Below are positions 1 through 8,477 of a DNA stretch of 64,000 nt, in pieces. Numbering within the stretch: position 1 is the first letter of the stretch; each line of letters opens with the position of its first letter. The notes below the pieces were generated by a model, which was not told where the DNA came from, did no database searches, and saw only the letters and a program-made list of their open reading frames with translations. The stretch is from DATFTE01 sp963802575 (lineage in GTDB: Bacteria > Acidobacteriota > Terriglobia > Terriglobales > Acidobacteriaceae). The DNA lies in contig CAWDJF010000006.1 in NCBI GenBank assembly GCA_963802575.1, positions 434,001 to 498,000 on the forward strand, read 5' to 3'. The position numbers and the translations under genes are program-made.

Positions 1-110
1 CGGGGCGAAGGATCTGGCGTGCAGCGGCTGGCTCTCACCAGCGCAACAACACTCCACGCCAGATCCCTCAGCCGGCAGAAAGCGCCGGCTTCGGGATGAC
101 GTCACCAAGG
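1..110. repeat. Palindromic intergenic repeat, GGATCTGGCGTG family
   Basis: Arms GGATCTGGCGTG (10-21) and CACGCCAGATCC (55-66) are perfectly complementary. They are followed by a CCGGC...GCCGG mini-hairpin and the end word CGGGATGACGTC. The same layout recurs at 9076-9184, and partial or diverged copies lie at 17951-18006, 24357-24470 and 38281-38362. All copies are between genes. I see no ORF or transposase; this is a REP/MITE-like short repeat. Confidence 0.75.
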
Positions 111-132
111 GGTGACACGAGTACGATTCCAA

Positions 133-822
133 CTACTTGTTGATGTGCTTGGGTGTGGCTTTTTCCAGTTCGGCCAACAAGGGCTTGGCGGCGGCTGGCA
201 CCGCAACCTTACCTTCGCGCACGATTTCTTTCGCGGTCAGCTCCTTGCCGTACAGCGACTTGTTCGCACCGTCGTCAGAGCGCATGGTCGAACCCTCGAG
301 CGAGACACCGGCAAAGAGTCCCTGGGCCCGCGAGTACGAGAGGATTTCCGCCTTCATCACAACATCGGTTTCGGCGGAGGCATCGCGGCCCTTCGGGCCC
401 GCGGCGGCTGACGCATCGGCGCCGAGCTTTACCTTGCTCGACATCACCGAGTTGGCTCCCGATTCATTCATGATGAGCAGGACGAAGTCAGTGGCTTGTC
501 CGCCGATCTGGAAACCGAAGCTGCCGCCTTCCAGGGCAAACATGGCGGGCGCACTCCAGCGTCCATCAAGGTTCTGCCCGGAACGGCAGGTAATCACTCC
601 ACGACCGTAGCTGCCTCCGACGATGAATGCGGCCTTCTTGACCGAGGGATAAATCACCACGCATACGGCTTTATCGAGCAAGTCCTGCGGAATGCCTTCG
701 GGCATGCCCAGAATTTCTTTCAGCACGGAGGCCGATTCCTCCAAACGGTCGTTTTCTTTCTTTTGTGCAAAGCCCGGCAGCGCAAAGCTCAAGGCGAGGC
801 TCAGAACCAGAAACTTCTTCAT
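133..822 (-). CDS. Secreted SYLF (YSC84-type) domain protein
   Basis: 229 aa. Residues 1-19 are a signal peptide (KK, hydrophobic core, PGFA), so the product is exported. The remainder is one SYLF domain, recognisable by KAAFIVGGSYGRGVI near residue 63 and FGFQIGGQATDFVLLIMN near residue 101, followed by the Ala/Gly-rich stretch and the SYSRAQGLFAGVSLEG block. SYLF domains bind phospholipids in eukaryotes; the role of the bacterial secreted forms is not established, and lipid or envelope association is inference. AGGAG lies 7 nt before the ATG, which fixes the start. It stands alone: the next gene, also on the minus strand, begins upstream beyond a 220-nt gap. Length is normal for the bacterial family. 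Confidence 0.9.
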   Translation of the reverse strand: MKKFLVLSLALSFALPGFAQKKENDRLEESASVLKEILGMPEGIPQDLLDKAVCVVIYPSVKKAAFIVGGSYGRGVITCRSGQNLDGRWSAPAMFALEGGSFGFQIGGQATDFVLLIMNESGANSVMSSKVKLGADASAAAGPKGRDASAETDVVMKAEILSYSRAQGLFAGVSLEGSTMRSDDGANKSLYGKELTAKEIVREGKVAVPAAAKPLLAELEKATPKHINK

Positions 823-1043
823 GAAACATCTCCTCTTAAGATTTTCTATTTTGTTATTTTTTCCAACTGCGGACCGGACCCGGTGAGGCCATTCAACTTA
901 CACAAACTGGACGCGAAATTCAATCGGGAGAATCCCGGCCTGGGGTGTAGTCGCCCTGCTGACAGCATCGGGAAAGGTAGGGGGCCTTCGACTGCGCCAG
1001 CCTCCTCGCTTCGCTCGGAAAACTGGCTTCGCTCTGACTTGCG
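823..1043. other. Intergenic gap upstream of the SYLF gene
   Basis: A T-rich tract at 841-871 lies just upstream of the SYLF gene and may hold its minus-strand promoter, though I see no clear hexamers. Positions 1003-1036 carry CCTCGCTTCGCTCGG, a word shared with the palindromic repeat family. No credible ORF. Confidence 0.4.
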
Positions 1044-4000
1044 TTACTGCACAACCAACGTGAATGAAGTCGCGTGGGCGACGCTTCCTGATGTCGCCGT
1101 CACCGTCAGAGTGTAGGTGCCGGCTGGGGTGCCGCTGGTGACCGAGGTCTGATTGCTCGATCCGCATCCGGCTTGCAGTCCGACCATCACCAGCACTGCG
1201 GCTACGCACAATCCCGCGAGCCATTTTCTGCGGCGCGAGATCTTGCCCCCGATCCCCAAACCGAGCAGCGCCAATCCTGAGATGGGCAGCCATGAGGCAT
1301 AGACCGGTCCTACCCGTCTCAGCTTCCCAGTAATGGTCGTCGTGCGCATAGTGGTGCCGATGGTCAGCGTGGTGGTGGCGGTTCCGGTGGACAAGCTGGG
1401 AATCGGATTGGTACTGAGGTTCGTGGTCGATCCGGAAGGCAGTCCAGAACCTACCGCAACCGAGATGCTGGTGTTGATTTGAGAGTTCTGCGGAATGGTG
1501 CTGACGGTGACAGAGTAAACGGCGGGCAATCCCGCGGGAACAGTCTGGCTGGCCGGACTGATAGTTACGGCAAAATCGCTGACCATGGCGCTGGCGCCGG
1601 CGCTGGCCACGATTCCACTGGTTGCCGCCGTCGTTAGCTGGGCGCTGTTGCTGAGTGCGCCGGGAACCGTGGGGATGAGGTTGACACTGATCGTAGTAAT
1701 GCTGTTTGAGTTCAACGTTCCCAGGTTGCAGGTCACTGCGCCGGAGGAAACTCCGCCGCAGGCGTTGGAACTGGTTCCGGCGAAGGTTGCACCCGAAACG
1801 GGCACGAAGTCGGTGAAGGTCACTCCCGAAACCGCGTCGCCAGTATTGGTGATGGTGTAAACGAACGAGACCTGGTTGCCGACGCCGGTCTGCGATCCGG
1901 GGCCCTGCGCCACCATGGTGAAACTCACCTTCGGACCGATCTTGCTGATGAATGCGTCACTCGCTCCAGAGAGCGCGCCTTGCAGCGGAGTCACGGTGGG
2001 GAAATTCGAAGAAGACGTCTCACCCGCGACGTAGACGTTGCTGGTCGGATCTACAGCGATTCCGGTTCCAGCGTCGTTGCCGGCGCCGCCAAGATAGCTG
2101 GACGAGTAACTGGTGGCGGTCGCAGAAGTGGCGGTGGTGTCGATGCGAGCCACGAAAGCGTCCATTCCGCCGTTGAGCGCGCCCCCGAATGTCGGAAGCG
2201 GGTTGATGATCGGCAAGTTCGACGAATTCGTGTAGCCCGTAACGCGAGCGCCCTGCACACCGTCGACTGCGATGTCAGTGCCTACGTCGGTGCCCGAACC
2301 GCCGAGATAGGTGAAATAGAGCAACTGCACGGTGCTGGTCGCGGAACAGTTGACGGTGCACGGCTGGACCTTCGCCACGAAGGCATCGGTCCCCCCGCCA
2401 TTGGTTGCCTGGAAGGCTGGAGTTCCGGTGGTCGTCGGTTGTCCGAAGTCGGTGGAGTCGGTCGAACCGGTCACGTACGCAATAAACGAATTGTCGACCG
2501 TGACTCCCATGCCGACGTCATCGCCGCTGCCGCCGAGGTAGGTCAGATAAGTCAGCGTCGGAGTGCTGTTGATCTGCTTGGGGAAGAAAGTGAACTTCGC
2601 GAGGAAGACATCTTTGGCGGCCTTGTAAGGCTGGAAGGAATTCGTCGCCGGCATGTCGACAAAGTCGGTTCCGCCAGTGATGTAGACGCCAGGAGTGGTG
2701 CTATTGATATCCACCGCGATGCCGCCCCCCTGAGCAACTCCAGTGGAGGGCGAACTGCCGCCCAGGTACGTCGAATAAAGCAAGCTCAGGTTTCCCGCCA
2801 GCGTCGTGTCAATGTTCGTAAGAAAAAACTGATTGGTGGCTTTTGGCGCGGTCTGGAACGCTCCGGGATTCGGAAACACTGGGAAATTGCTCGAAGTGGT
2901 CGTGCCAGTGACGTAGACGACATGCGAGCGGTAGTCGATGGCGATGCCGGTGCCAGTCTCAGTTCCGTTGCCTGACAGGTAGGTGGAGTAGTTCAACGCC
3001 GTGCCACCGTTCTGCAGTTGCGTCACGAAGGCGTGCGAGCCGGCCGATACGGGGGTGTTCTGAAATCCGAGCAAAGTCGGAAAGTTGCTGGAAGTGGTGG
3101 TGCCGGTGATGTCGACGTTGAAGGAAGCGTCGATCGCGATCCCGCCGGGCAGATCGACGCCATTGCCGCCGATGTAGGTGGAATACAGAATCGCCGATCC
3201 GGTGGAGTCAAGTTTGGTGACGTAGAGGTTGGCGGTACCCGCGAGAGCGCACTGGAAAGCGTGTGGCGTGTTCGTCGGAGGGCAAGTGTCAACCGGAACC
3301 ACAGGGAAATTCGTCGATGTGGTCGAGCCCGCGATGTAGGCGCTCGCCGCTGCGTCGACGGCGATGGCCGGGCAGCGCGACTGCGGAAGTCCGGTCCCAG
3401 AAATTGCGGAGCATGCTTCAGCTCCGGTGCCGCCAAGATAGGTGGAGTAGACCAGCACAGGATCGATCACCAGCGTGCGGCTGCGGTCATAGTTTCCGAT
3501 TTCGAAGCCGACTTCGTTCGCGCTGCGCAGTACAAAGCGTCCCTCGACCGGGCGCTGCTCGTCCCCAACCTTCTGATAGATCTGCGGCGCCTGGAGGCGC
3601 ACGTCGCCGTCGCCCGTCGCGATCACCACTTCGCCCTCCCGGTTGAGGCTTAACTTGCGGGTGCCGGGGAACTGCATCGCGACCTGATGCAGGTCGGCGT
3701 TGGGCGCGACTTCGAGGTCATATTCAAGGCGTCCCTGATTTCCATAGTAGACGAGATCGACGCCCGGATAGACATCCTGATAGCGCACTTTGGCGAATTG
3801 TGCAATGTTCCGGTGCCACTTGGTGGGATCGTTGCCGATCAGATAATTGCTTTTGCCGGGAAGCTTGTCGGCGCCCTGGATCTGCGCATTCGCGTTGGCA
3901 TGGGCGAGGGCCATGCGGAGAACGGAAACTTCTTTCGGCGACTTATGAAGGGCGAGAACAGCTTCGTTGGCGGTAAGAAAGAGCCCGTAATTGCTTCCAT

Positions 4001-4268
4001 GTACGAGGAATTTGACCTGGGAATCGGTCTGTCCCTGGTTGGGTTCGAAAACCATGGGAAGCTGGCCGAAGTGGGCGCGAGCCTGTTTGATGGCCGTGGC
4101 GGTGGGCTGCGAGGCGAATGGAGCGGCAATCTCGTGACTGGCGGCTTGACGGGGCGACCTGGTGTCTAATCTGAGGGCAAGAGCTCCCGCGACCACGAGC
4201 GACGTCAGAACAATTCCGACGCGAATCCGCGAACCATATCGAGCCAACCCAGAACCGATCAATCTCAC
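1044..4268 (-). CDS. SBBP-repeat beta-propeller surface protein with DUF11 domain and C-terminal membrane/lipobox tail
   Basis: About 1074 aa. The start is placed at GTG 4268 because GGAGGAGC sits 5 nt upstream; an ATG at 4367 in frame has no ribosome site. Order of parts: membrane segment (residues ~17-32); an N-terminal domain with EPNQGQ and GKSNYLIGND, typical of acidobacterial SBBP proteins; about eight SBBP repeats, each with a YSTYLGG-like strand and a GxGIAVD strand; a DUF11 domain; an Ig-like strand region. The last ~90 residues hold a hydrophobic helix, an RRRKW loop, a second helix ending LQAGC, a Ser/Thr linker and a beta-hairpin ending TLVVQ. The function is unknown; surface adhesion or binding is inference from the propeller fold. 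It has the same C-terminal tail plan as the protein at 12988-17112. Confidence 0.85.
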   Translation of the reverse strand: MRLIGSGLARYGSRIRVGIVLTSLVVAGALALRLDTRSPRQAASHEIAAPFASQPTATAIKQARAHFGQLPMVFEPNQGQTDSQVKFLVHGSNYGLFLTANEAVLALHKSPKEVSVLRMALAHANANAQIQGADKLPGKSNYLIGNDPTKWHRNIAQFAKVRYQDVYPGVDLVYYGNQGRLEYDLEVAPNADLHQVAMQFPGTRKLSLNREGEVVIATGDGDVRLQAPQIYQKVGDEQRPVEGRFVLRSANEVGFEIGNYDRSRTLVIDPVLVYSTYLGGTGAEACSAISGTGLPQSRCPAIAVDAAASAYIAGSTTSTNFPVVPVDTCPPTNTPHAFQCALAGTANLYVTKLDSTGSAILYSTYIGGNGVDLPGGIAIDASFNVDITGTTTSSNFPTLLGFQNTPVSAGSHAFVTQLQNGGTALNYSTYLSGNGTETGTGIAIDYRSHVVYVTGTTTSSNFPVFPNPGAFQTAPKATNQFFLTNIDTTLAGNLSLLYSTYLGGSSPSTGVAQGGGIAVDINSTTPGVYITGGTDFVDMPATNSFQPYKAAKDVFLAKFTFFPKQINSTPTLTYLTYLGGSGDDVGMGVTVDNSFIAYVTGSTDSTDFGQPTTTGTPAFQATNGGGTDAFVAKVQPCTVNCSATSTVQLLYFTYLGGSGTDVGTDIAVDGVQGARVTGYTNSSNLPIINPLPTFGGALNGGMDAFVARIDTTATSATATSYSSSYLGGAGNDAGTGIAVDPTSNVYVAGETSSSNFPTVTPLQGALSGASDAFISKIGPKVSFTMVAQGPGSQTGVGNQVSFVYTITNTGDAVSGVTFTDFVPVSGATFAGTSSNACGGVSSGAVTCNLGTLNSNSITTISVNLIPTVPGALSNSAQLTTAATSGIVASAGASAMVSDFAVTISPASQTVPAGLPAVYSVTVSTIPQNSQINTSISVAVGSGLPSGSTTNLSTNPIPSLSTGTATTTLTIGTTMRTTTITGKLRRVGPVYASWLPISGLALLGLGIGGKISRRRKWLAGLCVAAVLVMVGLQAGCGSSNQTSVTSGTPAGTYTLTVTATSGSVAHATSFTLVVQ

Positions 4269-4885
4269 AAGCTCCTCCGAGTTTCCCAATCCATGAAGAG
4301 GAAAAGAAACGGCAGACAAACAACAGGCCGCCTCGCACACGGGCGCGGCAGCTCGCGTTTCTGTCATTCAGAAATGGACGAAAAATTAAGTCCTTACTTA
4401 AACATCTGGTGAATCGACTGTCAAGCTGGGCGCACTTCCACTCTGCCCCTGCTGAGATGCGACGCGCGAGCGCAAAAGATGCCGCGCCATGATTGTAGGT
4501 CGAACCACCGACTGCGAAGTGCAACCTCAGCTTTTCGGCAAATTGTTTCATCCCGCTGCCATTTCTGACAAGCGGAAGACATCGCAAGTCGCTCATTTCA
4601 GGTTAAAGCGTGAGTCTTTCCTCTCTGTTCGCACTTGGCAGTACGATTGCTCCATTCACGCGGAAAGCTTAGGGCTCTCCTCCACTTCAAGTTTCCTCCC
4701 CTTGCCCTCCCCTTTCTTTTGTGGGGTGACACACCGGCGTTAGTAACAGAAGTAGTTCCTTACGATTTTTGGCGTTGCAAAGGGCACGCGAGGCGGTAGT
4801 CTGGTCGAAAATCGTAGCCAGATCAGTTTGGGAAATTTCCACTGCCTTTCGAGAGGCAGCCGGGTGCAGTTCTGTTTGGCGTGAA
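4269..4885. other. Divergent intergenic region between the SBBP gene and the PilZ gene
   Basis: 617 nt. It holds the SBBP ribosome site (GGAGGAGC, 4271-4278), a candidate minus-strand promoter (4396-4424) with a dyad on its -10, and, toward the PilZ gene, a T/C-rich stretch (4675-4725). Short ORFs on both strands here lack ribosome sites and resemble nothing known. Confidence 0.5.
4386..4424 (-). promoter_or_regulatory. Candidate promoter and operator of the SBBP gene
   Basis: On the minus strand TTGACA (4424-4419) is followed after 17 nt by TTAAGT (4401-4396). The perfect dyad TTAAGTCCTTACTTAA (4386-4401, 6-bp arms, 4-bp centre) overlaps the -10. The leader to the GTG start would be about 120 nt. 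The -10 matches consensus only 3 of 6, so the promoter is tentative; the dyad is directly visible. Confidence 0.4.
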
Positions 4886-5266
4886 ATGCTAATGGGAAGC
4901 GAGATCGGAATGCATCAACCGCCGCAGGAACGGCGCACCATCCGGCGCTTCGACATGCGCTTGGCGGCTGCCGTCAAAGTCTCGGAGACGGATTCGGAAG
5001 AACTGTTCACCGAAACCCAGAATGTCAGCGCCCGGGGAGTCTACTTTTACCTTGATCGTCCGGTCGAGCCGGGAGCGCGCATCGACGTCACTCTCACCTT
5101 TCCGCCCCACGTCACCCTGACCGACTCGGTGCGGGTGCGCTTTGTCGCGCGCGTCATTCGGGTCGAGTCACTACCCGCATCCCGCAATGGAGTCGCTGCG
5201 ATGATCGAAGAATATGAATTCCTGCGATCACAGCCGGGGCCGGATTTCCTAAGATTCGGGAATTGA
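4886..5266 (+). CDS. PilZ domain protein (probable c-di-GMP receptor)
   Basis: About 126 aa, nearly all a single PilZ domain. The c-di-GMP binding signature is intact: an RxxxR-type lead (RRTIRRF) and N-V-S-A-R-G, matching [DN]xSxxG, about 35 residues later, followed by the beta-barrel strands GARIDVTLTF and VRFVARVIRV. By family knowledge it should bind cyclic di-GMP in the cytoplasm and pass the signal to a partner. The start is uncertain: ATG codons at 4886, 4892 and 4910 are all possible and none has a strong ribosome site. It stands alone, upstream of a repeat. Confidence 0.85.
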   Translation: MLMGSEIGMHQPPQERRTIRRFDMRLAAAVKVSETDSEELFTETQNVSARGVYFYLDRPVEPGARIDVTLTFPPHVTLTDSVRVRFVARVIRVESLPASRNGVAAMIEEYEFLRSQPGPDFLRFGN

Positions 5267-5425
5267 GTTGGTCGTTGGTCGTTCGCCGTTCGTCGTTGGC
5301 CAAAAGCAAATCGGTCGCGGCGCGCCGGTCGCTGGTGGCCGGAAGATGTTGAAGTTCCGGCGACCTGCGACCTCCCAGCAGCCACCGGTTTGGCCAACGA
5401 CCAAAGACTACCGACGAACGACGCT
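5267..5425. repeat. Inverted repeat of GGTCGTTGGTC / GACCAACG-type words
   Basis: GTTGGTCGTTGGTCGTTCG at the left mirrors CCAACGACCAAAG ... CGACGAACGACG at the right, with an inner GGTCGCTGGTGGCCGG / CCGGCGACCTGCGACC pair. Similar words recur at 43619-43684 and 24478-24512. No gene. It lies between the PilZ gene and the convergent ccmD end. Confidence 0.6.
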
Positions 5426-5427
5426 TC

Positions 5428-5547
5428 TTACTTCTTCTTCAGCTCTTCCATTTCACGCTTCAGGCGGGAATAGCGGCGGACCAGGGTGGTCAGGTAGCCG
5501 ACGTGAATAATCCAGGTTGCCGCATACGCGGCGTAGAGATAGTTCAT
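5428..5547 (-). CDS. ccmD: CcmD-like small membrane protein
   Basis: 39 aa: one membrane helix (residues ~4-22, with YAATWIIHVGYLTTLVRR) followed by a highly charged coiled tail ending EELKKK. This is the usual CcmD form, which tethers CcmABC and helps release holo-CcmE. Its ATG overlaps the ccmC stop as ATGA (5544-5547), so the two are translationally coupled. It is too short to be identified by sequence alone; the call rests on size, topology and position as the last gene of the ccm cluster. Confidence 0.8.
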   Translation of the reverse strand: MNYLYAAYAATWIIHVGYLTTLVRRYSRLKREMEELKKK

Positions 5548-6401
5548 CGCGTACCCCGTGGTTCGAGCAGGTCCTGCATGGCCTGAGATTCTTCGACTTC
5601 GCGCTTCACGATCTCCAACCGGTAGCGCGACCAGCAAACCAGGTAAGCGAAGCAGAGGAAGGCAATCCAGTTGATTAAGAGTACGTGCAGCATGCGGGGA
5701 TCGATCGATCCACCGCCGCCGATAACGGGCTGTGGGTGCTGGGTGCGGAAGATCCAGATAGAGAAATAAACTAGCGGCACGTCGAGCGCTCCGAAGACGC
5801 TGAGCGACGCCGCGAGAATTGCAGTTTGCCCGCTGCTGGAGAATCGGCGCAACATCAGATAACTGACGTAAATCAGCCACAGCACCAGGGTCGAGGTCAG
5901 ACGCACATCCCAAGTCCACCAGATGCCCCACACCGGGCGCGCCCACAGCGGTCCAGTGATCAGGACGATCGTACAAAAAACTACGCCGACTTCCGCGGTG
6001 GTTACGGCCAGCGCATCAGTTCCCTGCTCGGAAAAATACTTGCGGATCAGGAAATAAATCCCCGTGATCGCGAGGCCAGTCGTTGCCACAGAGCCGGGTT
6101 CGACTCCCTCGGGCAAGGGGAAGACAAAGGCTCCGATGCAGGCGCTGATCCCGATCGCGATGGCCACCCATTTGGCCAGCCGGTCCGCAAACGGACGCGG
6201 ACGAACGAGATACTGCACCGACGCAACAAAGTTGATGAAGAAAAGAAGAAAGGCCGTCCAGGCCGAGGGCACGTGATAGTAAAAGATACGCTGAACGTCG
6301 CCCATGGTCTGCTCGGTGGGAGCCACTACTAGCGCCAAGTAGAGGGCGTAGCTGAGCAGTCCAGCCGTCAGGATCGCGAAGAGTGGAAAGAGCTTTTTCA
6401 T
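5544..6401 (-). CDS. ccmC: Heme exporter / heme-handling protein CcmC
   Basis: 285 aa, six membrane helices. The heme-handling WWD motif is intact (WGIWWTWDVRLT), and the flanking His ligands are present: YYHVPSAW near residue 41 and the second His in FRTQHPQP before SIDP. In the system I cytochrome c pathway CcmC loads heme onto CcmE at the periplasmic face. A charged extension after the last helix (about 20 residues ending EPRGTR) is longer than in proteobacteria. The start overlaps the ccmB stop by four bases (ATGA, 6398-6401) and the end overlaps ccmD in the same way. Confidence 0.95.
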   Translation of the reverse strand: MKKLFPLFAILTAGLLSYALYLALVVAPTEQTMGDVQRIFYYHVPSAWTAFLLFFINFVASVQYLVRPRPFADRLAKWVAIAIGISACIGAFVFPLPEGVEPGSVATTGLAITGIYFLIRKYFSEQGTDALAVTTAEVGVVFCTIVLITGPLWARPVWGIWWTWDVRLTSTLVLWLIYVSYLMLRRFSSSGQTAILAASLSVFGALDVPLVYFSIWIFRTQHPQPVIGGGGSIDPRMLHVLLINWIAFLCFAYLVCWSRYRLEIVKREVEESQAMQDLLEPRGTR

Positions 6402-7090
6402 TCCGCGTTGAGCACTGTTTCGAACAATAGCAGGCAGCCCGTAGTAAACACCACATCGTAGGCGGCGAGCAATACAATCCAAAACTTCGCCGACGTGTCT
6501 GGACCTTCTCCGCCCAATAGAATTGCCGACGTGGCATTCACCATCGCGAGGATCGCTGGAATCGAAATCGGGAACAGCAACAGCGGCAGCATGATTTCCC
6601 GGCTGCGGGTGCGCAGTGACATTGCTGCAAAGAACGTGCCATTCACCACCAGGGCCCAAGTGCCCAAGACGGCTACAGGAATTAGCTCCCACGCGGGACC
6701 AAGCGCGCGCAGTCTGTAAAAGATGATGAACAGCGGCGTCATCAAAGCTTCCAGCACGCACACGAAAATGAAATTCCCCAACGCTTTCGCCAGAAACAGC
6801 GAATTCGCCGGGGCGGGCGAGACGCGGTAAGCGTCCATCACCTGGTTGCGCACCTCGCGCGCCCAGGTCTGGTTCAGCGCTACCACAGAAGCAAAGAGAA
6901 AGGCCACCCAGACCAGTCCTCCCGCGATCTGCCGCGATTCCTCAGCATCGGGATCAAACGAAAAGCTGAACACCACCACCACCAGCAACGCGAAAAACAA
7001 CATCGAGTTGATGGCGTCTTTCGAGCGCCATTCGAGGCGCAGGTCTTTGATGAGAGTCGCGCGGGTGATGCCTGGAGGCACGGTGCTCAT
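6398..7090 (-). CDS. ccmB: Heme exporter membrane subunit CcmB
   Basis: 230 aa, six predicted helices; opens with an amphipathic KDLRLEWRSKDAIN segment, the usual CcmB N-terminus, followed by hydrophobic spans and the REIMLPLLLFPI segment. It pairs with the ATPase CcmA; together with CcmC they release heme-bound CcmE. The start overlaps the ccmA stop (ATGA, 7087-7090). Confidence 0.93.
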   Translation of the reverse strand: MSTVPPGITRATLIKDLRLEWRSKDAINSMLFFALLVVVVFSFSFDPDAEESRQIAGGLVWVAFLFASVVALNQTWAREVRNQVMDAYRVSPAPANSLFLAKALGNFIFVCVLEALMTPLFIIFYRLRALGPAWELIPVAVLGTWALVVNGTFFAAMSLRTRSREIMLPLLLFPISIPAILAMVNATSAILLGGEGPDTSAKFWIVLLAAYDVVFTTGCLLLFETVLNAE

Positions 7091-7770
7091 TGTGCCTCCA
7101 CTGGCTGGAAGTGGGCTGTCCTAGACACAATCTGTCCGTACTCCATCCACACGAACTCGTCGGCCGCGCCTTCGAGCAGGGCAGCTTGATGAGTGACGAC
7201 GAAGATCGTTTTCCCCGCATCCCGCATCTTCGCGAGCAATCCCACCATCTCGCGAGCCGAACGCAGATCGACATTCGAGAACGGTTCATCCAGCAGCAGG
7301 ATTTTTGGATCATGCAGCAGTGCCCGCGCCAGCGACATTCGTTGCCGCATGCCCTGCGAGTACTGCCCCACAGGACGCGCCAGCTCGGGATCAAGTGCCA
7401 CCGCGCGAATCACCTCGGCGCAACGCTCGTCGCTTTGAATCCCATACAGCTTGGCGAAGTAGCGCAGGTTCTCCGTGCCACTCATTTCGTCGTAGAGGAG
7501 CGACGGGTGCGCCATGTATCCCACCTCGCGGCAAACATCACGCAGGTTGGTCGAGCCCAGCATGGAGATGGTTCCCCGTGTAGAAGGAGTCAGTCCGGCC
7601 AGCGCTCGAAGCAACGTGGTCTTCCCGGCTCCGTTGTCGCCCAGAATGGCGTACAGGCGTCCCGGGTCAAAGCTCGCGCTCACACCGCGCAATGCGGCAA
7701 AGCGTCCGAATTGTTTGATGAGATTGCTAACGACGATGATGGGATCGCCCACTCGAAGGAAAGATATCAC
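7087..7770 (-). CDS. ccmA: ABC transporter ATPase CcmA
   Basis: 227 aa. Walker A GDNGAGKTT near residue 44, signature YSQGMRQRMSLARALL near residue 137, Walker B KILLLDEPF near residue 155, and the switch His in VVTHQAA. Together with its position before ccmB and ccmC this gives CcmA rather than a generic ABC protein. The start is GTG at 7770; a second in-frame GTG at 7752 is possible and neither has a good ribosome site. A 98-bp palindromic repeat lies between this gene and ccmE upstream. Confidence 0.93.
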   Translation of the reverse strand: MISFLRVGDPIIVVSNLIKQFGRFAALRGVSASFDPGRLYAILGDNGAGKTTLLRALAGLTPSTRGTISMLGSTNLRDVCREVGYMAHPSLLYDEMSGTENLRYFAKLYGIQSDERCAEVIRAVALDPELARPVGQYSQGMRQRMSLARALLHDPKILLLDEPFSNVDLRSAREMVGLLAKMRDAGKTIFVVTHQAALLEGAADEFVWMEYGQIVSRTAHFQPVEAQ

Positions 7771-7786
7771 GCAGAAGCGGTAGCAA

Positions 7787-7885
7787 GTAGCGCCGGCGTC
7801 CCGCCGGCCACGGGGATGCCAGGTACCAACTAGGAACGAATCCGTTTTCGAAAGTTTCCCGTGGCCGGCGGGACGCCGGCGCTAC
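7787..7885. repeat. Large inverted repeat with 28-bp arms between ccmE and ccmA
   Basis: The left arm (7787-7814, core GCCGGCGTCCCGCCGGC) is exactly complementary to the right arm (7858-7885), around a 43-nt loop. The right arm reaches into ccmE and supplies its TAG stop (7884-7882). The arm core recurs inside the lhr gene at 57049-57073 and 58677-58700. It could fold in the ccm transcript and set the ccmE to ccmA ratio. Confidence 0.85.
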
Positions 7886-8349
7886 TTTATGACGGGAGCT
7901 TGCAGCTTGGTCATGCTCTTTGGCTGCTCGGTGCCTGGCGTGGTCGCGCCGGGCGCAGGCGCGTACTTCGATGCGCACTTGGCTTGCAATTGCTTGGCGT
8001 GGAAAACGCCATCGCGTCCGAAGCTGCCTTCGGCGAGGGCCTGAGAATTGTCTTTAAAGGTATCCGGAGGCGCTTCCGTGCCGTTGTAATCGACGTTGAG
8101 AGTGCGGTCTTTCTCCACCAGGATGAATTCCACGTGGGTGCCTGTGCGCTTAATGGATCCCGGTTGCACATTGCCCGCGACCCGCAGCCGCTTGGTGTAA
8201 GCGGTATTACCCATCCCCTGCAGCTCCTGGATGGTCACGTAGTAGCTCTTGGTCTCCTGCACCCCGGTATACGCCAAGTAGCCCAGAGACACCAGGATCA
8301 GCAGCGTCGCCCCGCCGAATTTGAGATATTTGCTGCTTTCGCTGGACAT
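7882..8349 (-). CDS. ccmE: Heme chaperone CcmE, CxxxY variant
   Basis: 155 aa. One N-terminal membrane anchor (FGGATLLILVSLGYLAY), then the OB-fold periplasmic domain (RLRVAGNVQPGSI, FILVEKDRTLNVDYNGTEAPPDTF, GVFHAKQLQAKCASKY). The heme-attaching site, His in the HDENY motif of E. coli CcmE, is here Cys in C-A-S-K-Y, the CxxxY form known from Desulfovibrio and archaea. A Pro/Thr-rich tail follows. The start is ATG 8349, with GAGGTG 4 nt upstream; a TTG one codon earlier is less likely. First gene of the ccmE-A-B-C-D series; ccmF, ccmG and ccmH are not in the window. Confidence 0.92.
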   Translation of the reverse strand: MSSESSKYLKFGGATLLILVSLGYLAYTGVQETKSYYVTIQELQGMGNTAYTKRLRVAGNVQPGSIKRTGTHVEFILVEKDRTLNVDYNGTEAPPDTFKDNSQALAEGSFGRDGVFHAKQLQAKCASKYAPAPGATTPGTEQPKSMTKLQAPVIK

Positions 8350-8477
8350 CAAGCACCTCGCCCCACCCTTAAACTCTATGCTCTGCCTCGGTAAGGGTCA
8401 AGATGTCCCAAAGGACAGTATCGGGGCGCGCTCTGTCCAGTTTTTCAAACCATTCCCACGTTGATATTCTGGATTCT

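Noticed and set aside
1980..2975. 331-codon plus-strand frame inside the SBBP gene
   Set aside because: Antisense shadow of a repeat-rich gene; residues are low-complexity Arg/Gly/Val.
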